This document shows, in pieces, positions 42,351 to 51,305 of a stretch of 64,000 nucleotides of DNA. The DNA is from CAVZXS01 sp963779325. Lineage in GTDB: Bacteria > Bacteroidota > Bacteroidia > Chitinophagales > Chitinophagaceae. The DNA is taken from positions 62,001-126,000 of the forward strand of contig CAVZXS010000026.1 of the NCBI GenBank assembly GCA_963779325.1. The letters are read 5' to 3'. The notes under the pieces are model-generated. The model searched no databases and was not told the DNA's origin. It saw only the letters and a list, made by a program, of their open reading frames with translations. Within the stretch, counting starts at the first letter, position 1. Each line of letters opens with the position of its first letter. The translations under genes and the position numbers were made by a program.

Positions 42351-43193
42351 TTACCAACCCGTAACCATCAAATTACCCGCGGCCTTTACACTGCATTTTT
42401 GATATTTGCTGTAAGCCAGTGCGGCATTTTGTTGTGCCTGCTGCGCTCTTTCGTTCTTGAGCCGGCTTTGTATTGCAGCATCCAGGGTATAAGCTTCGGG
42501 GCTGCACAAACCCGTTGTCCATATAATGGGTACCGCTCCGGTTGCTTTCAGGTGCGGTGCAAAATACTTTTTACTGTAGCAGGCAAGAATAATAACTTCC
42601 CGTTTTATACTATCCGTCGCCGCGTACTTTTCATTAATATCAAAATCCATTAAACCGTCATGACCCGTGTAAGCAATAATATCGGAAGAGCCGCCGCAGT
42701 AAATGGTTTTATTATTTACCACTACTGAATCTGCAAAAGCTCCGCTGCTGCTTTTCAAAAAATTAACGGTGCATTGTTTTATCTCCCTGCCATCATAGGC
42801 ATCTGCAATTAAATAAACATTTTCCGTACTGTGTTTAAAAACACATCTTTCCATAATGGCGTTGGGTTGTTCATTTTGCATTGTCAAGATCAGTTTCCAA
42901 TATGGTTGTTTTTTTAAAAAAGATTTTACACCGTACGCCGCACCCCAATAAAGATTGTTAACCGGATCCTGCCCGTTACCGATTTTTGCAGGTACCGGCA
43001 CAATGCCCTGGTATTTATTATCGCACAATGCCGTGAAGACATGAATTACCTTTGCACTGTTCTTTTTAAGTAATACAGTTTGCGGATTTACCGCAGCCGA
43101 ATTCCCGGCGGTAGTTTTTTCTAAAGCACCATTATTGGTACAGGCTGCAAAAATTACAATAGTCAACAAACGCATGATAGTTCTTGTTTTCAT
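42351..43193 (-). CDS. Lipoprotein, possible caspase/legumain-like fold
   Basis: A 280-residue protein with a Cys-anchored signal peptide (LLTIVIFAACTNNGAL). Inside, YTGHDGLMDF (His) and VIILACYSKKYF (Cys) are about 40 residues apart and follow hydrophobic strands; this His then Cys order is the pattern of clan CD cysteine peptidases (legumain, caspase, gingipain). The VVVNNKTIYCGGSSDIIAY strand precedes. I cannot confirm activity, so the fold is a suggestion. It starts 89 bp from the EamA gene, divergently. Confidence 0.6.
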   Translation of the reverse strand: MKTRTIMRLLTIVIFAACTNNGALEKTTAGNSAAVNPQTVLLKKNSAKVIHVFTALCDNKYQGIVPVPAKIGNGQDPVNNLYWGAAYGVKSFLKKQPYWKLILTMQNEQPNAIMERCVFKHSTENVYLIADAYDGREIKQCTVNFLKSSSGAFADSVVVNNKTIYCGGSSDIIAYTGHDGLMDFDINEKYAATDSIKREVIILACYSKKYFAPHLKATGAVPIIWTTGLCSPEAYTLDAAIQSRLKNERAQQAQQNAALAYSKYQKCSVKAAGNLMVTGW

Positions 43194-43250
43194 TTTTTAA
43201 GAGATGCCGTAATTGTAAAAATGAATAAAAGAAAGCAGGTTTTTAATTAA

Positions 43251-43258
43251 TACTTTTG
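43251..43258 (+). promoter_or_regulatory. -7 box of the EamA gene
   Basis: TACTTTTG matches TAnnTTTG; the ATG at 43282 is 23 bases downstream. No clear TTTG -33 box is visible. Confidence 0.4.
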
Positions 43259-43281
43259 TAAATGTTTTTAAATAAACAATA

Positions 43282-44256
43282 ATGTCCCGGTTCGATATAT
43301 ATAAAAATTTTATTCCGCAGGCTTCTACACTGAAAAAGATTTCAGTACTGAATCCTTTAACTATCCGAAAAAAAGGAACGAGAGCTAAAGCTTTTTTTGC
43401 ATTGGCCTTGGTTTGCTTTTTTTGGGGTACTACATGGCTGGCCAGTAAAGAAGGTGTGAAACGCATGCCGGCACTGCAAATGGCGGGCATACGCCAGTTT
43501 ATCGGCGGCGCCTTATACGTTGGTTATTTTTTAATCAAAGGAGCTGTATTTCCCAAAGGATTAAAAGAATGGATACCGGTAATTATATTGAGTTTCCTGA
43601 ATTTTATTTGCAGCAACGGACTTTCTACCTGGGGTGTAAAATATATTTCCGCGGGGCTGGGTTCCATCATGGGCGCTATATTCCCGCTGTGGTTGGTGGT
43701 AATCGGCTTGTTTGCCGCTAAAGATAAAATGCCCAAAAAAGCGATCATTGGTTTATTGCTCGGATTTGGCGGTGTATGCGTTATTTTTTATGAACACCTG
43801 CAGGATTTTTTTATTGCTGATTTCAGATTTGGTATTTTTTTATCCTTTGCAGCTACATTATCGTGGGCCTTCGCTACATTATATACAAAAAAGCAAGCCT
43901 TAAATTTCAATCCTTATTTCAGCTTGGGTTTGCAAATGGTTATAGCCGGCATTACGTTGTTTAGCGTCTCCACTGCCGACGATAAGTTTCTTCCCATGAC
44001 TGCGATTCCCTGGCAATCATGGGCGTCTATCGCTTACCTCGTTGTATTTGGTTCTATCATTGCTTTTGTTTGTTATTTGTATGCACTGCAAAATTTACCT
44101 ACCGAGCAGGCATCTGTATATGCGTACATCAATCCAATGGTAGCTGTTTTATTAGGTTGGGCTATTTTTGGTGAACATCTTACCGGGTATATAGCCATCG
44201 GCGGATCAGTTACATTAGCCGGTGTGTATCTGGTAAATACAGCGTATAGGAAGTAA
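43282..44256 (+). CDS. EamA/DMT family transporter
   Basis: A 324-residue inner-membrane protein with ten predicted helices in two EamA repeats. The first repeat begins AFFALALVCFFWGTTWLASK, and the second ILSFAATLSWAFATLYTKKQ. The end EQASVYAYINPMVAVLLGW is the DMT signature. Such carriers export amino acids, nucleotides or other metabolites; substrate is unknown. It converges on lutB with a repeat-built hairpin (44256-44293) between. Confidence 0.93.
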   Translation: MSRFDIYKNFIPQASTLKKISVLNPLTIRKKGTRAKAFFALALVCFFWGTTWLASKEGVKRMPALQMAGIRQFIGGALYVGYFLIKGAVFPKGLKEWIPVIILSFLNFICSNGLSTWGVKYISAGLGSIMGAIFPLWLVVIGLFAAKDKMPKKAIIGLLLGFGGVCVIFYEHLQDFFIADFRFGIFLSFAATLSWAFATLYTKKQALNFNPYFSLGLQMVIAGITLFSVSTADDKFLPMTAIPWQSWASIAYLVVFGSIIAFVCYLYALQNLPTEQASVYAYINPMVAVLLGWAIFGEHLTGYIAIGGSVTLAGVYLVNTAYRK

Positions 44257-44293
44257 AAAGCTATTAGCTGATAGCTATGAGCTAATAGCTTTT
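44256..44293. terminator. Heptamer array forming a bidirectional terminator-like hairpin
   Basis: AGCTATT, AGCTGAT, AGCTATG, AGCTAAT, AGCT in exact 7-bp steps (44259-44290). Read as a whole it is an inverted repeat with 14-bp arms (AAAAGCTATTAGCT and its complement) and A/T flanks on both sides. It lies between the convergent EamA and lutB genes. Confidence 0.7.
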
Positions 44294-44294
44294 C

Positions 44295-45698
44295 TTAGTT
44301 CTTACCATACTTTTCCTTCCATTGCTGATTAAATGATTTTTTAGGAAACTCCATTTCGCCCCTATGTTTTTTCCAACTTGTAACAAATGTATTGATCACC
44401 CAACTTTTCACCTTTCCGTTAGCCATATTCATCATACTGCGACGCAGCATAGCCACCTTCCAGCCTTTCCAGGCCATACGTTCACTCAATACACTGTTGC
44501 CTTCTTGCACGGCTTCGTGCCGGTTTTCTAAAAGCAATTCATGCAAATTTATTTTTACCGCACATACTTCGGTACAATTACCGCAAAGGGATGAAGCATA
44601 ACTGAGATGTTTCCATTCTCCCAAATCTTTTAAATGAGGCGTAATCACAGACCCGATAGGTCCGCTGTAAGTAGTTTCGTAACTGTGTCCACCGATATTT
44701 TTATAAACAGGGCAGGCATTGAGACAAGCACCGCAACGAATGCAGTATAAACTTTCTCGCTGTTTTTCATTGGCCAAAATATTGGTACGGCCGTTATCTA
44801 ATAATATTACATACATGTCTTCCGGTCCATCCGTTTCTCCCGGCTGCTTCGGCCCGGTCACAATAGTATTATACACTGTAATTTTTTGCCCTGTACCAAA
44901 AGTTGAAAGCAGCGGCCAGAATAATCCGAGGTCCGTCATCGAAGGAATAATTTTTTCGATACCGGCTATTACAATATGTGTTTTAGGATATGAGCAACTT
45001 AATCTTGCATTTCCTTCGTTCTCTGTAACGGCTATGCCGCCTATATCAGCTATAATAAAATTGGCGCCTGTAACTCCTATTTCGGCCTGTGTATATTTTT
45101 CTCTTAATTTTTCCCTGGCCACCAATGTAAGTTCCGTAGGTGTCAGCTTCGGGTCTGTTCCCAATTTTTCTGTAAATAATTTTGCTACGTCCTCTTTGCT
45201 TTTGTGCATAGCCGGCGTAACAATATGATAAGGCGGCTCGCCATCCAATTGCTGAATATATTCTCCCAAATCAGTTTCTACACTTTCTATACCGTGCTTT
45301 TCTAAAAAACTGTTCAGGTGAATTTCTTCCGTCACCATGCTTTTACTCTTAACAAGCGTTTTGCAATTTTTCGCTTCACATATTTTTTTTATTTCTTCCA
45401 ATGCCTGTTCGGCCGTTTCGGCCCAAATTACTTTCGCTCCGCGTTTAGTTATCGCTGCTTCAAAATCTTCCAATTGTTTATCCAGCGTTTCAATGGCGCG
45501 CCATTTTATATTCTTGGCTCTTTCTCTTGCCAGCTCTATATTATCAAACTGCTTTTTGCCCTGCGGCACCACCGCATTGTACTTGCCTATATTAAAGTTT
45601 ATTTTACGGCGGTGTTCTTTATCGCCGGCTTTTACCGTGCTTTTAGCAATAAATGATATTGAGCTTTCTGACATTTGAATAGCGTTTTCGGTTTGCAA
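44295..45698 (-). CDS. lutB: Lactate utilization protein B (iron-sulfur)
   Basis: A 467-residue protein of the LutB/LldF family. An N-terminal LUD domain (about 60-300: KSKSMVTEEIHLNSFLEKHG, GVTGANFIIADIGG) is followed by a 2x[4Fe-4S] domain with YCIRCGACLNACPVY and SLCGNCTEVCAVKINL. LutABC oxidises L-lactate to pyruvate. lutA and lutC are not adjacent, so the complex would be completed from elsewhere, if at all. DUF3109 precedes it by 2 bases, so the genes are co-transcribed. Confidence 0.93.
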   Translation of the reverse strand: MQTENAIQMSESSISFIAKSTVKAGDKEHRRKINFNIGKYNAVVPQGKKQFDNIELARERAKNIKWRAIETLDKQLEDFEAAITKRGAKVIWAETAEQALEEIKKICEAKNCKTLVKSKSMVTEEIHLNSFLEKHGIESVETDLGEYIQQLDGEPPYHIVTPAMHKSKEDVAKLFTEKLGTDPKLTPTELTLVAREKLREKYTQAEIGVTGANFIIADIGGIAVTENEGNARLSCSYPKTHIVIAGIEKIIPSMTDLGLFWPLLSTFGTGQKITVYNTIVTGPKQPGETDGPEDMYVILLDNGRTNILANEKQRESLYCIRCGACLNACPVYKNIGGHSYETTYSGPIGSVITPHLKDLGEWKHLSYASSLCGNCTEVCAVKINLHELLLENRHEAVQEGNSVLSERMAWKGWKVAMLRRSMMNMANGKVKSWVINTFVTSWKKHRGEMEFPKKSFNQQWKEKYGKN

Positions 45699-45700
45699 AA

Positions 45701-46300
45701 TTATTTCACCTGTTCAGTATCCGCTTCTTTCTTCGCAACTTTATCCAGTATATTATAAAATTCATCTCCGTATTTGCGTATCAAGGGTTCTTTTAAAAAT
45801 TGATATACGGGTACCTGTAATTTTTTTCCCAAGCCGCAGGCGGGGTTACATAATTGTTCTCTCGGTTCATAATTTACCCTGTCATAATCGCCGTGCTTAC
45901 CTTTTTGTGCAATTACCGGAAACAGGTGACAACTGATCGGTTTCTTCCACTTTGTAACGCCATCATAAAAAGCCTGTTCAAAAGCGCATTTAATAATTCC
46001 TTTTTCGTCTCGAATACCGTATACGCAAATTTCATTATCGCCGCCCAGTGTAGGGGTTACCCATCCAAACTCTTTATGATAAACATATTTACCCTTACGC
46101 TCTATTTCGGCAACTGCAAGCGGTGTGAGATAGGGTTTTACTTTTTCGAAAAGTGAAAGTATAATATCCAGCTCTTCATCTTCCAGCGGGGCGCCTGCAT
46201 CACCTTCCTCGCAACAGCCGCCTTTGCATTTATTAAGATCGCATACAAATTGCTTTTCTATTACATCGTCACTTACCAGTATATTATCAATAACAATCAC
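45701..46300 (-). CDS. DUF3109 family protein
   Basis: A 199-residue Cys-rich protein. QFVCDLNKCKGGCCEEGDAG and EQLCNPACGLGKKLQVPVY hold conserved Cys groups typical of DUF3109, likely metal- or Fe-S-binding; KPISCHLFPVIAQK carries another. Cytosolic, role unknown. It lies between a TPR protein gene (20 bases upstream) and lutB (2 bases downstream), so it is in the middle of a three-gene operon. The link with LutB's Fe-S clusters is only positional. Confidence 0.9.
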   Translation of the reverse strand: MIVIDNILVSDDVIEKQFVCDLNKCKGGCCEEGDAGAPLEDEELDIILSLFEKVKPYLTPLAVAEIERKGKYVYHKEFGWVTPTLGGDNEICVYGIRDEKGIIKCAFEQAFYDGVTKWKKPISCHLFPVIAQKGKHGDYDRVNYEPREQLCNPACGLGKKLQVPVYQFLKEPLIRKYGDEFYNILDKVAKKEADTEQVK

Positions 46301-46319
46301 TCTTTATTTTTTTGCAAAT

Positions 46320-48131
46320 TTAAGAGTTGACGTCCGGTTTTAGGGGTTTTGTTTTACGGCTAAATTTTGAAAGCAGGTTTTGCCCGCTTGTTGTAAGCCT
46401 GTTATGTGAAGTCAGGTAATGAATTACTTTATGTTCAAGCCAGTGATGAAGGGGAACCAGCAATGCGGCCAACGCAATCATAAATGCAAGATCTTTCCAT
46501 GGCTCGCCTCCGGTTATTCCTCCGATATTTTTTTTAAATACAAGGAAAATAAATTCAAACAGCATAATAAATGCGAAAAAACCTAATGACCTGATTGTAC
46601 CTTTAGACACTTTAAACATACCCAGCATTACCAAGGCAGTAAATAAAGCCGCGATAAAAATAGCGATAGCAATAAGCTGTGTACTTTTTCTTCTACGGTC
46701 GTTTTCTTCTTTTTCTTTCAGCAGTTTTGCCTGTCGTTGTTGCTCATCATCGGCTTCTACCTGGGCCAATTCTTTTTCCCTGCTTTGTTTATCGATACTG
46801 TCTTTGTATTGGTAGTATATCGCATTGTATTTTCCTGCAAGCTGAAAATTTCCCAGCCTTGTATAGAGTGTATCAAGGTTTTTAGCGGCGCCTTGTATAT
46901 TTTCCAACAAACCGCTTTTATCACTCATCTCTTTTACTTTCAGGTAGTATTCAATAGCCTTTTGGTTGTTACCCGACACTTTATAGAACTTTGCAAGTTG
47001 ACCATAGAAGCTCATATTACTGGCTTCGCTGTTACTTTGTTCAATAGCCGGTTTCGCTTTATTAAAATAATAAGCCGCGGAGTCAAATCGACCGAGGTCC
47101 CTGTATATAACAGCATACGCATTGTCTATTAAAGAGGACATACCGAAATTACCCAGGTATTTTTTAAGATTTTCACCTGCCGGAGAATTCATATAAGCCA
47201 GTGCTTTACCGGGTTGATCGATGCGGAGGTATTGGTTGAGCAGGCTGATATAACCGGGGATTTTCAACGTTGAAAATTTCAACGAATCAGCCATAGCGAT
47301 TGACCGCTCAAAATAACTGATAGCTATATCGTAACTCTTTTTTTGTGCAAAGAGGTTGCCAATGCTATTGATGTATACAACTCTTTGGTACGGTACGTTT
47401 TTCTCATTAGTAAAATCTAATTTTTTATATGCCAAAGAAAAATAGTCAATCGCCTTATCATAGTCTTCAATAGAGGAATAAAAATCCGAAAGATACAGGT
47501 AGCAGTTACGGATCAGTGAATGGTTTTTTATTTCTTCGGCAATTCTGAGTGCACTCAGAAAGTTTCGGAGCGCCAATATTTTTTCGTTTTTTACTTTATA
47601 TACGTGCCCGTATACATTATGTGCTTCCGCCCGCAAGCTGTCATTTGTAAGAGTTGATATAAGAGAAAACGCCTGTGTTGCGTAACTCAATGCTCTATCA
47701 TTATCCGGAACATTCAAATAAATGGATGAAAGATATAATTGAACGGCGCCGGCTTCTTCGTCTAATCGGTTTTCCCGGGCTACTTGCAGCGCACGGTTAT
47801 AAAATTCAATAGCCTTAGATGTGTATTCTTTTTTTACAGCGAAATAACTGCACCGAATACCGTTGGACATATACGCGTTTACCATTAACTTTCTATCTCT
47901 CGATTCTTCCGCCACAGCAATCAATTTTTGCCCGTATTCATCGCCTTGCTGCGGGTTTACATTCATCATCACTCTTGAAAGCTCGTCAAGCCATTTCACT
48001 TTTTCTTCGGCGGTTTTTGCTTTTGCTAATTCAGCTTTAATGGAATCGGCCGCCGCCGCTTCTTGGGCATTGGCTTTAAACAAGGTTATCAATAAGAAAA
48101 AAGATAAGCAAAAAAAAGTCCTGCTATGCAT
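46320..48131 (-). CDS. TPR-repeat membrane protein
   Basis: A 603-residue protein with a signal peptide (FFCLSFFLLITLFKANAQ). At least eight TPR-like helical pairs (about 40-440: DYDKAIDYFSLAYKKLDF, QKSYDIAISYFERSIAM, GNNQKAIEYYLKVKEM). A Gln/Lys/Glu coiled coil (about 450-485) follows, then two or three membrane helices (about 490-560). No kinase or LuxR domain follows, unlike many TPR sensors of the phylum. Likely a periplasmic scaffold; partner unknown. Followed by DUF3109 and lutB. Confidence 0.82.
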   Translation of the reverse strand: MHSRTFFCLSFFLLITLFKANAQEAAAADSIKAELAKAKTAEEKVKWLDELSRVMMNVNPQQGDEYGQKLIAVAEESRDRKLMVNAYMSNGIRCSYFAVKKEYTSKAIEFYNRALQVARENRLDEEAGAVQLYLSSIYLNVPDNDRALSYATQAFSLISTLTNDSLRAEAHNVYGHVYKVKNEKILALRNFLSALRIAEEIKNHSLIRNCYLYLSDFYSSIEDYDKAIDYFSLAYKKLDFTNEKNVPYQRVVYINSIGNLFAQKKSYDIAISYFERSIAMADSLKFSTLKIPGYISLLNQYLRIDQPGKALAYMNSPAGENLKKYLGNFGMSSLIDNAYAVIYRDLGRFDSAAYYFNKAKPAIEQSNSEASNMSFYGQLAKFYKVSGNNQKAIEYYLKVKEMSDKSGLLENIQGAAKNLDTLYTRLGNFQLAGKYNAIYYQYKDSIDKQSREKELAQVEADDEQQRQAKLLKEKEENDRRRKSTQLIAIAIFIAALFTALVMLGMFKVSKGTIRSLGFFAFIMLFEFIFLVFKKNIGGITGGEPWKDLAFMIALAALLVPLHHWLEHKVIHYLTSHNRLTTSGQNLLSKFSRKTKPLKPDVNS

Positions 48132-48383
48132 ATGGTGTTGGTTGAGAGCCCAAATTAATAAAGATTATCCCCTTAAAAAAATTCCTTTAATAAACTTTAT
48201 TGCAACTGCTGTTTACAAAGATATTTCAACCGCCTGTACCGGTCTTTCAAAATATCGTTTTATGCAAGCAATCGAATAACTAAAAAATATTCAGACGCGA
48301 CTAACTAAAAGAGGAAGAATGTAAAGCGCCTGAGAGCGGCAAAAGATTATAAAAAGAGAAACAGTGGCTTCGGGTTTCCGTGT

Positions 48384-48414
48384 AAAATACGCCGAAGTTT
48401 TATTTCGGCGTATT
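48384..48414 (-). terminator. Terminator overlapping the end of gldD
   Basis: AATACGCCGAA (48386-48396) and its complement (48404-48414), 11-bp stem. On the minus strand it is followed by TATTTTAC. The gldD stop codon (48400-48402) lies inside the loop. Confidence 0.6.
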
Positions 48415-49071
48415 GCTTTTCCATTGAAAAGTATTTATTAAATGCAGTAAATCTTTGCGTAAATAATCATTTACCATTCCCAGCGAATCTTCATTGGGCG
48501 TGGCATCAAAATACAAAGCGCCGCGTAAAAAATTTTTAACCGAATCGGTTACCAGAAATTGATTAGCCGTAGCCGTATTGCCACCCAACCTGAAATAAAT
48601 GCCCTGCACTCCGTTTCGGGTCACAAAAACACTGTCATCAATACCGGAAGCTTTATAGGTGTGTTTATAAGTAAGATTATAAGAACCGTTTACCAAACTT
48701 TGTAATGTGTTCTGTACTGTTGTATCCATTTCACGGCCTTCTGCATTCTTAATCTTTCTTTTTATTTTATCACCAATAATATTATAGCTTATGTAAATGC
48801 GGCCGTTGAATGCCGGCACGTCGATATTTATCCACCAGGGGTTCTCCGCCTCCGATTCAAAAAAAGTACTGTCCTTTATAATGTTGGCGTAAGCCGGGTA
48901 TTCAAATGTATACGGATAACCGGGCTGCTCAAATTGCCTGTATGATTTTTCAGGTAATTCTATTTTAAAATATCCCCTTTTCTTAAAAGTATATTCGCTG
49001 TTGCAGGCAATCAGAACCAAACAACACGCAATAGAAATTACAATTAAAGAGTAAAGCTTTGGGTATTTCAT
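48400..49071 (-). CDS. gldD: Gliding motility lipoprotein GldD
   Basis: A 223-residue lipoprotein. The signal peptide LYSLIVISIACCLVLIACNS ends in a lipobox Cys. KKRGYFKIELPEKSYRQF and YPYTFEYPAYANI are hallmark GldD segments, as is PWWINIDVPAFNGRIYISY. GldD is required for gliding in F. johnsoniae. It follows gldE by 14 bases, in the conserved order mutY-ssb-gldE-gldD. Confidence 0.95.
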   Translation of the reverse strand: MKYPKLYSLIVISIACCLVLIACNSEYTFKKRGYFKIELPEKSYRQFEQPGYPYTFEYPAYANIIKDSTFFESEAENPWWINIDVPAFNGRIYISYNIIGDKIKRKIKNAEGREMDTTVQNTLQSLVNGSYNLTYKHTYKASGIDDSVFVTRNGVQGIYFRLGGNTATANQFLVTDSVKNFLRGALYFDATPNEDSLGMVNDYLRKDLLHLINTFQWKSNTPK

Positions 49072-49085
49072 TTATACAAAAAAAT

Positions 49086-50405
49086 TTATTTTACTTTCCG
49101 GTTAACAGATACTTTTATTTTTGTAATACGTTGTTTATCGGCTTCTGTAACGGTAAATGCAAAGTCGCCGCTGTTCACCACTTCGTCTATTGCCGGAAAC
49201 TCGCCGGCCAGTTCCAACACCAACCCGGCCATCGATTCGCTGTCTTCTTTTACTTTATCAAAGGTATCGGCCGAAACACCCATCATTTTACAGGCATCGC
49301 TGATAGCCGTTTTGCCTTCAAATAAATAGGTAGTGTCATCTATTTTCCTGTTACCGATTTCATCTTCATCAAATTCATCTTTTATATCACCTATTATTTC
49401 TTCCATCAGGTCTTCCATGGTTACTATACCGCCGGTACCGCCAAATTCATCTACTACTACCGCAAAGTGAATTCGTTTTGACTGAAAATCCTTCATCAAA
49501 TCTTCAATAAATTTTGTTTCGGGTACAAAATAAGGCTGGCGCATCAAGTGATGCCAGTCGTAAGTATCGGGCTCATGCAACAGCGGAATCAAATCTTTTG
49601 TATTGATCAACCCGGTAATCTCATCCAGTGTTTTTTTGTATACAGGCAATCTTGAGTAATGATGCTCTTCTACTTTTTTAATCAATTGCCCGAACGGTGT
49701 ATCAAACTCAATACCGGTAACATCTAAGCGGCTGCGCATTACTTGACGTACGGTTATATTGCCAAATCGTGCAATGCCTTTCAAAATATTTTTACCGTCT
49801 TCTTCTCCCGATTTATCAATCGCCGTATCCAGGTCTTTCATATTGGTCGACTCGGAACGGTTGGCGCCTAATTTTTCACCAATACCGTCGGCCAGCGAAA
49901 CCATCCATAAACTGATTTTTCGTAACAGCAAATGCAAAGCCTCGATAATAAAAGCGGAATTGAAAGCGAATCGAATATTATTTTGCGTGGCCCACACTTT
50001 CGGTAAAATTTTACCGATAAAAATTAAAAGAAACCCGATAACCAATACCTTAATGATAAATAAAAGCAGGGCATTGGATAACAGTACAAATTGTGTAAGC
50101 AGCGAATTGGCTAAAATAATAATGCTGATATTGATAAATGTACCGGCTATAAGTAAAGAGGCAAATACAGCTTTAGGTTCTTCTAATAAATTAACGATAC
50201 GCCTGGCGGCAGGATGCTGTTTTGTTTTCAGTACGTTAACATCTTTATAGTTCAATGAAAACAACGCCACTTCGGCGCCGGAAATAGTAAAGGAAAACAA
50301 TAGGAGGATGACCAGGCCGATGCCCCGCAAGGTGCTGCTCTGCAAGTTTGCCGTAAGCAAATAAAATTCATTTATAAAATCCGCCATTGAAAGCCCGCTG
50401 TCCAA
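49086..50405 (-). CDS. gldE: Gliding motility-associated protein GldE (CNNM/CorC-like)
   Basis: A 439-residue inner-membrane protein. A CNNM-type membrane domain with about three helices (about 25-150: LVILLLFSFTISGAEVALFS), then two CBS domains (TVRQVMRSRLDVTGIEFD, RIHFAVVVDEFGGTGGIVTM), then a CorC_HlyC ion-binding domain (DDTTYLFEGKTAISDACKMM). GldE supports GldD function. The family includes Mg and Co efflux proteins. Upstream is a terminator after ssb, so gldED likely has its own promoter. Confidence 0.95.
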   Translation of the reverse strand: MDSGLSMADFINEFYLLTANLQSSTLRGIGLVILLLFSFTISGAEVALFSLNYKDVNVLKTKQHPAARRIVNLLEEPKAVFASLLIAGTFINISIIILANSLLTQFVLLSNALLLFIIKVLVIGFLLIFIGKILPKVWATQNNIRFAFNSAFIIEALHLLLRKISLWMVSLADGIGEKLGANRSESTNMKDLDTAIDKSGEEDGKNILKGIARFGNITVRQVMRSRLDVTGIEFDTPFGQLIKKVEEHHYSRLPVYKKTLDEITGLINTKDLIPLLHEPDTYDWHHLMRQPYFVPETKFIEDLMKDFQSKRIHFAVVVDEFGGTGGIVTMEDLMEEIIGDIKDEFDEDEIGNRKIDDTTYLFEGKTAISDACKMMGVSADTFDKVKEDSESMAGLVLELAGEFPAIDEVVNSGDFAFTVTEADKQRITKIKVSVNRKVK

Positions 50406-50420
50406 AATATTTTTTTTTGA

Positions 50421-50454
50421 TAAAAAATAAGTTGCCCCTTGTAAGGCAACTTAT
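50421..50454 (-). terminator. Terminator between ssb and gldE
   Basis: ATAAGTTGCC (50427-50436) and its complement (50445-50454), 10-bp stem, followed on the minus strand by TTTTTTA. It ends the ssb transcript. Confidence 0.65.
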
Positions 50455-50521
50455 TCGTACCGGCTTTTATACCGATCCGAATAATGGTGTAAAAATAAGG
50501 TTTAGAAATTTAGCAATTATA

Positions 50522-50662
50522 AGGGTGCATTTCAAATAGTCACTTTTGCCCCTATCTCCGCCGAGGCGGAGAATATCAAACTTAAAAACTGATGCACTCC
50601 TCCGATCGGCGGAGATGGGTGCTTTTACAAAATGAAGCCTGCGGCAATTTTAAATGCACCCT
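50522..50662. repeat. MITE-like palindromic element, copy 3 (most complete)
   Basis: 141 bp with terminal inverted repeats (AGGGTGCATTT and AAATGCACCCT). It contains two GC-rich hairpins based on CTCCGCC...GGCGGAG, a spacer AATATCAAACTTAAAAACT, and GAAGCCTGCGGCAATTTTAA near the right end. Same family as copy 1 (reverse orientation) and copy 2, but with different hairpin stems. Its last base overlaps the ssb stop codon. Confidence 0.8.
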
Positions 50663-51093
50663 TATAAACTTGCATCGCCCGGGTCGCCGATGATGGTTGG
50701 CGGAGTATCTATATCGGGCGCCGGTACATCATGATGGCTGTGAGAACCGCCGCTTCCGTCCGAACGTTTATCAAGCATAATCATATTATCGCCGATTACC
50801 TCGGTAGCAAATTTTCTGTTGCCGTCTTTATCATCCCAACTGCGGGTACGCAAGCGGCCCTCTATATAAACCAAGCTGCCTTTGTGTAAATACTTTTCGG
50901 CCAGTTCGGCCAAGCCGCGCCAAAGAACTACCGTGTGCCACTCTGTTTGCGAAATTAATTTACCGCCGCGGTCTTTAAATGTTTCGGTAGTAGCCAGCGG
51001 AAATTTCGCTACTCCAATATTGCCTTCTAATATTTGAAGGTCGGGGTCTTTACCCAAATTGCCAATCAGCATTACCCTGTTTACGCCTCTCAT
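50662..51093 (-). CDS. ssb: Single-stranded DNA-binding protein
   Basis: A 143-residue OB-fold SSB. NRVMLIGNLGKDPDLQIL opens it, TEWHTVVLWRGLAELAEKYL and GSLVYIEGRLRTRSW are the core strands. SSB coats single-stranded DNA in replication and repair, and normally recruits partners by an acidic tail with a final DDLPF-like tip. Here the tail is short and ends GDPGDASL, without the Pro-Phe tip. The stop codon directly abuts palindromic element 50522-50662, so the end of the gene may have been replaced by its insertion. Upstream of gldE, downstream of mutY. Confidence 0.94.
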   Translation of the reverse strand: MRGVNRVMLIGNLGKDPDLQILEGNIGVAKFPLATTETFKDRGGKLISQTEWHTVVLWRGLAELAEKYLHKGSLVYIEGRLRTRSWDDKDGNRKFATEVIGDNMIMLDKRSDGSGGSHSHHDVPAPDIDTPPTIIGDPGDASL

Positions 51094-51305
51094 AAAATTA
51101 TCTTTTAGGTTATATATTCTTCTATGAATCGTTCCGCAAAAACAATAAATGTTTACCCGTCAAACAAATGCTCTTTAAAATTAATTTTTTTGGAGCTTTT
51201 TGCAAAGAATCTTTTTTAGGCTGCTCGGCAAGCCCGCTTAGCAGCCTGTATATTTGGCCATATTTTGATACAACCCTGCATTTGCCGCCTGATTGCTCTT
51301 TGCCA

